A stretch of 64,000 bases of DNA. Origin: JBBDJB01 sp040880125 (GTDB lineage Bacteria > Planctomycetota > Planctomycetia > Pirellulales > JBBDJB01). The notes beneath the pieces are model-generated. The model saw nothing but the letters and a program-made list of their open reading frames with translations. It had not been told where the DNA came from and ran no database searches. The position numbers were made by a program, and so were the translations under genes. Shown here piece after piece: positions 60,811 through 64,000 of the stretch (position 1 is its first letter; each line of letters begins with the position of its first letter). The stretch spans positions 1 to 64,000 of the forward strand of contig JBBDJB010000003.1 of NCBI GenBank assembly GCA_040880125.1. Reading direction: 5' to 3'.

Positions 60811-61457
60811 TTGTGACGATCGACGGTCCGGCCGGGGCAGGCAAGAGCAGCGCCGCCCGCGCGCTGGCCCAGCGGCTGGGCTTTCGCTTCCTCGACACCG
60901 GGGCCATGTATCGCGCCGTCGCCTGGGCCGCCGTCGACCGGCAGGTCGACTGGCATCAGCCAGACGCCTTGGCCGAGCTGACCAGCGACGTCTCGATCGA
61001 CTTGACCGACGACAACCGCGTCCTGGTCGACGGCCGCGACATCACGCAAGAAATCCGCACCAGCGAGATTACGCTGGCCAGCCGCTACGCCGCCGACAAC
61101 TCGGAGGTCCGCGCGCGGCTGGTCGAGCTGCAGCGCCAGGAGGCGCAGGGCGGAAACATCGTCACCGAAGGCCGCGACCAGGGCACGGTCGTCTTCCCGG
61201 ACGCCGACTGCAAAATCTTCCTCACCGCCACGGCGGAAGCCCGTGCCAGCCGCCGCTACGACGACCTGCTTGCCAGCGGCGAGAGCATCACGTTCGAGCA
61301 AGTGCTGGCCGATCAACAGCAGCGCGATCTGCGCGACGAAAGCCGCCCCGTCGGCGGTCTCAAGAAAGCCGACGACGCCATCGAGCTCTGGAGCGACGAG
61401 TTAACTGCCGACCAGGTCGTTGACCGGTTGGAAGAGATCGTCCGCGCGTGTAGCTGA
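60807..61457 (+). CDS. cmk: cytidylate kinase
   Basis: A 216-residue P-loop kinase that phosphorylates CMP and dCMP. IDGPAGAGKSSAARALAQRL holds Walker A. FRFLDTGAMYRAVAW is the CMP-binding signature. RDQGTVVFPDADCKIFLTA with Arg and Asp, RRYDDLLASGE (lid) and RDLRDESRPVGGL complete the family. Translation is coupled to the upstream GH38-like gene through ATGA. The TGA stop falls inside a palindrome C repeat. Confidence 0.96.
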   Translation: MIVTIDGPAGAGKSSAARALAQRLGFRFLDTGAMYRAVAWAAVDRQVDWHQPDALAELTSDVSIDLTDDNRVLVDGRDITQEIRTSEITLASRYAADNSEVRARLVELQRQEAQGGNIVTEGRDQGTVVFPDADCKIFLTATAEARASRRYDDLLASGESITFEQVLADQQQRDLRDESRPVGGLKKADDAIELWSDELTADQVVDRLEEIVRACS

Positions 61458-61503
61458 ATTCGCAAGAATTCAGCCGGGTGGCACAGACATTCCTGTCTGT
61501 GCC
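61453..61503 (+). repeat. composite C-A repeat overlapping the cmk stop
   Basis: Palindrome C occupies 61453-61474 (GCTGAATTC, loop GCAA, GAATTCAGC; perfect). Palindrome A occupies 61480-61503 (GGCACAGACA, TTCC, TGTCTGTGCC; perfect). The cmk stop TGA (61455-61457) is part of the left arm of C. Confidence 0.92.
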
Positions 61504-61700
61504 TGCCTTGAAGAAGCGGCTCAGCCATACCAAGTGAGTGAACCGCGTTAATTATTGGACGACCGGGGACTGACGCTCAGCAGATCGTCATCGGAGCGTC
61601 CGATGTTACTTATGCTTGGCTCATTAGCGGAAGCGGAGCAGAGGCCAGTCGCATCTGGACAACCAAGCACGTGAATCCGCGGAAAGTAGAATTTCCCCGG

Positions 61701-62921
61701 TTATACATCTCCGGCAATATCAATCAGGTCTTCGTATCGTTGAGCGATGCCCTTCTTTGCCGCCAGGGCACCTTTGACGGCGCGGCCCATCGCAACCGAC
61801 TTAAGACGACCCAGGTCGCGTTCAGAGAATCGCTTGACGATACGCTCGATAATTGGAGCTGCTGCGTCGCTGTTGAAGATCTCTCTTCGGTGTCCGTAAC
61901 GGGTCATCCCGCCTGGCTCTCCAATATAGCAGAGCACCAGCCATCGAATCACGTCTATCGCGACATCGTCGTTATCGCAATGTTGGAGACCGCCAACGTC
62001 TTCGAACTCTGCGAGAATGTCAGCGTGACGCTCGTATTTGCGCCACTGGTACCCGATTTCATTCAAGCGACGCAAAAGGTCGGCAAAGTATCCCGTCCGA
62101 CTTGTCCGTTTTAGGTAGGGAGCAACGCCGGCAGCATGTGCCACCTTCATCACAGGCACGTCTACGATAGCTCGCCCAACACGTTGCTGGAGTTGCGTTG
62201 CAATTTCAATTTTTACAGGATTCTTGGTCCCCTCCTGTAGGTGCTTCATCATCTCGACTGCGTTGCAGCGGACTACGTCAGGTCGCGCCGGGTCGAGTGC
62301 GGCGGAGACCAGGAACAGCATGATTTCCTGTTGCCTTGGGTCGGGTGCATTCCTGTAATCTTCAAGAAACGCTTCTTCTGGAAACTGCGGTACGGCTTGT
62401 TCGACAACGTCTTTGACATTGGTTACCTTGAGTAACTCCACCGGATCGCGGGAAAGCACCACTTCGATGCACGTTTTGAAGATATAGACGCAATCTTCAA
62501 GCTGTGCTTCGTACTCATCGTCTTCGTGCTCTAGGTCGCGACGAATCTCGTAGCATCGCTTCAACCGACGCCACTCAGCTCGGGTAAGCAGCCCCATTCG
62601 GTATGAAAGGTCAAGAACGCGATTGTTGGACAGGTTCTCAATGTCTTCAGCCTTCGCGATGGTCGGCAAACTGTGAAGCTGAGCGGCTTGCTTGGCGATA
62701 TCAAGTCCAGCAAGGACAATCTTCTCCCGAAGGTCGTGAAGCGAAGCGTTGAGTAGTCGCTGGCAAGCACTACTCGGGTCGACGGGTAGGAGCCGCTGGA
62801 CGCGTTCTATCAGAGATTTCGCTCGCCATTGCGGACGAATCTGTAGTAGGAACCGATCGACCGTAGTTGGTTGAGAAACCAACTCAGTATGTTGCACGAC
62901 CGGTAGATTACTTGCCATCAC
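61701..62921 (-). CDS. uncharacterised helical protein with a HEPN-like RxxxxH motif
   Basis: A 406-residue protein of unknown family with no signal peptide or membrane span. Residues ~45-160 are helical. Within them EIRRDLEHEDDEYEAQLEDC has Arg127-x4-His132, followed by the helix VYIFKTCIEVVL. This layout resembles HEPN ribonuclease domains (R-x4-6-H), which are common in toxin-antitoxin and defence systems. The C-terminal ~200 residues (VRCNAVEMMKHLQEG, MKVAHAAGVAPYLKR, then LVLCYIGEPGG) match nothing I recognise. The gene appears less GC-rich than its neighbours and sits beside an IS4-type remnant, which suggests recent acquisition. The defence role is an inference only. Confidence 0.6.
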   Translation of the reverse strand: MMASNLPVVQHTELVSQPTTVDRFLLQIRPQWRAKSLIERVQRLLPVDPSSACQRLLNASLHDLREKIVLAGLDIAKQAAQLHSLPTIAKAEDIENLSNNRVLDLSYRMGLLTRAEWRRLKRCYEIRRDLEHEDDEYEAQLEDCVYIFKTCIEVVLSRDPVELLKVTNVKDVVEQAVPQFPEEAFLEDYRNAPDPRQQEIMLFLVSAALDPARPDVVRCNAVEMMKHLQEGTKNPVKIEIATQLQQRVGRAIVDVPVMKVAHAAGVAPYLKRTSRTGYFADLLRRLNEIGYQWRKYERHADILAEFEDVGGLQHCDNDDVAIDVIRWLVLCYIGEPGGMTRYGHRREIFNSDAAAPIIERIVKRFSERDLGRLKSVAMGRAVKGALAAKKGIAQRYEDLIDIAGDV

Positions 62922-62994
62922 TCTACTCCGTCACATTCCGTGTGCGTTCTTGGACTGGTGTTCGGTGAGGCTCGCAAGAGGGCTATGACAAGCA

Positions 62995-63760
62995 CGGCGA
63001 CCAAAGGGGGCCGATCAAAGGGGACATTCTAGAATGCCACGAAGATAAGCCCTTAGTCATTGTCGCAGCAGGGCTTGCTTCAGTTCGTGGCGAGGACGTT
63101 TCATCAGCGGATATTGCTTGGGCCGGCGTTTCACCACACGCGGTTCGACGCGCCCCAAGCGTAGCGGATTGACGATCAGCGTACAAAGCGATTCGCCGGG
63201 CCGTACATGGACCAGCCAGCGCAGCGCGTCAATGAAGCTGATCCGCTCGACGTTCACGCGTTGCTGCTTGGCCGCTTCCAGCATGATCAACCGCACCAGG
63301 TTGTAGACCAAGGCCAACATCCGCAGCTCCTTGTGAATGCCGGCCACGGTCTTGCACCGCAGCACATCCATGTGCAGCGTTTGCTTCAAGTGCCGCAGAT
63401 TGACCTCCACGCGCCAGCGGTCGAAGTACAACTGGGCCAGCTCCGCGGCGGGGTACTGGATCGGATCCAAGAGCGTCGTGACCAAAAGGATCTCGCGGGT
63501 GCGGAAGCCCGGCTGGCTGACGCGATAGCGCAGCTCGCGCACGAAGATCGACGCGGGCAGCGCCGCATACTCCTCGGCAGTCATCCACTTGGGCCGCTGC
63601 GCAGGCTTGAAGTACTCGACTTGCTGATCGCATTGCCCCAGCCACTTCACCCACCGCGATCGCGGACGCTAGCACGGTCAAGTCCTTGACCACAAAATGC
63701 TTCGGCTTATCTTCGTGGCATTCTCGCCTGTCCCCTTTTGCTCGCCCCTTTTGCTCGCCG
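62995..63760. mobile_element. internally deleted IS4-type element with 57-base inverted ends
   Basis: The ends 62995-63051 and 63704-63760 are inverted copies. The inner 35 bases match at 32 positions (GAATGCCACGAAGATAAGCC is identical) and the outer part matches less well. Both ends contain two spaced copies of CAAA(A)GGGG. The 766-base length is about half that of a full IS4 element. Only the C-terminal part of a transposase remains inside. No clear target-site duplication was found. Confidence 0.8.
63057..63650 (-). pseudogene. IS4-family transposase, C-terminal remnant
   Basis: A 197-residue frame. LYFDRWRVEVNLRHLKQTLH contains the YREK signature of IS4 transposases (Y-x2-R-x3-E-x6-K), including the catalytic Glu. 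LRELRYRVSQPGFRTRE-like strands precede it and LVYNLVRLIMLEAAKQQRV follows. The N-terminal region with the two catalytic aspartates is missing, and a short unrelated frame replaces it up to the right inverted repeat. It cannot transpose by itself but could move if a full copy exists elsewhere. Confidence 0.85.
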
Positions 63761-63799
63761 CATCAACTTCGGCCAGAATAGCCGAGAATCCGTGAACGG

Positions 63800-64000
63800 T
63801 TACCTCTTCTTGCGGCCCCTATCTCGAGCAAAAATCCAGACAATAGTGAACATCGCAATCGTAAGCGCAAAAGCCGACCACAAAGCCAATGCAACCTCCG
63901 GAAGGCGACTAGCGATAATGAACCACACGAGGATGTTAGCAACCAGCGCTGTACAAATCCTCCCAATGCGCGATCTAAGCCAAGTACTTACACTCGTCAT
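63800..64000 (-). CDS. small two-span membrane protein, possibly partial
   Basis: A 66-residue frame ending at TAA 63802-63800. It contains ICTALVANILVWFIIASRLP and VALALWSAFALTIAMFTIVW, two hydrophobic helices, with a basic end ARDRGRKKR. The first ATG is the last codon of the window, so the true start may lie outside. No family is recognised. It is immediately upstream of the IS4-type element and reads toward it. Confidence 0.5.
   Translation of the reverse strand: MTSVSTWLRSRIGRICTALVANILVWFIIASRLPEVALALWSAFALTIAMFTIVWIFARDRGRKKR

Noticed and set aside
63229..63693. Second frame inside the IS4 remnant as a separate gene
   Set aside because: It overlaps the YREK-containing transposase frame and has no family features.

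Overview
The window looks like GC-rich chromosomal DNA from a planctomycete, probably of the Pirellula-like group. Four signs support this. The 16S rRNA gene end is followed by a terminator instead of a 23S gene. There are two DUF1559 pilin-like genes. A giant secreted protein carries an LEPRRML-type N-terminal motif and a dockerin-like tail. Several protein families common in planctomycetes are present (TIGR03790, formylglycine sulfatase, PilM-type pseudopilus genes). The genus cannot be fixed from the sequence alone.

Layout. 1-46 is the 3' end of 16S rRNA. 0.5-6.5 kb holds a bacterial PH protein, a tiny membrane peptide, the GTPase MeaB, and, divergent from it, a split methylmalonyl-CoA mutase (mcmA/mcmB) whose halves are separated by an inverted-repeat element. 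Ferrochelatase, tRNA-Glu(UUC) and csrA follow. 7.5-20.4 kb is a complex I cluster (nuoI, A, C, D, H, J, K, L, M, N). It has no nuoB, E, F or G, and NuoA, NuoL, NuoM and NuoN carry unusual inserts. 20.5-28 kb holds a ferritin-like protein, TatD, a DUF4139 envelope protein, a Tat-exported deacetylase-like protein and a sulfatase. 28.2-31.9 kb is a small surface-glycan set (PIG-L deacetylase, sugar transferase, WbqC, DegT aminotransferase).

32-39 kb holds two DUF1559 proteins, a TIGR03790 protein, an aldo/keto reductase, a SelW-like thioredoxin-fold protein, a DUF433 antitoxin with a frameshifted DUF5615 toxin, and a cupin. 39.6-45.3 kb encodes a 1903-residue secreted metallophosphoesterase. 45.7-48.7 kb is a translationally overlapped pair: a DUF1704 (QEGLA) HExxxH metallopeptidase and a glutathione-synthetase-like ATP-grasp ligase. 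48.9-52.2 kb holds an orphan membrane-fusion protein, an SDR and an epimerase. 52.3-57.6 kb (minus strand) is a pilus/secretion assembly operon led by a PilM-PilN fusion. Its C-terminus can be extended by 165 residues through a perfect G_GGG_GGG -1 slippery site. 58-61.5 kb holds a GH38-like protein overlapping cytidylate kinase. 61.6-64 kb appears less GC-rich and accessory: a protein with a HEPN-like RxxxxH motif, an internally deleted IS4-type element, and a small membrane protein.

A composite family of palindromes is scattered through the window. Ten copies of its main element all sit between genes, mostly just after stop codons. The items most worth following up are the DUF1704/ATP-grasp pair, the pilM slippery site and this repeat family.
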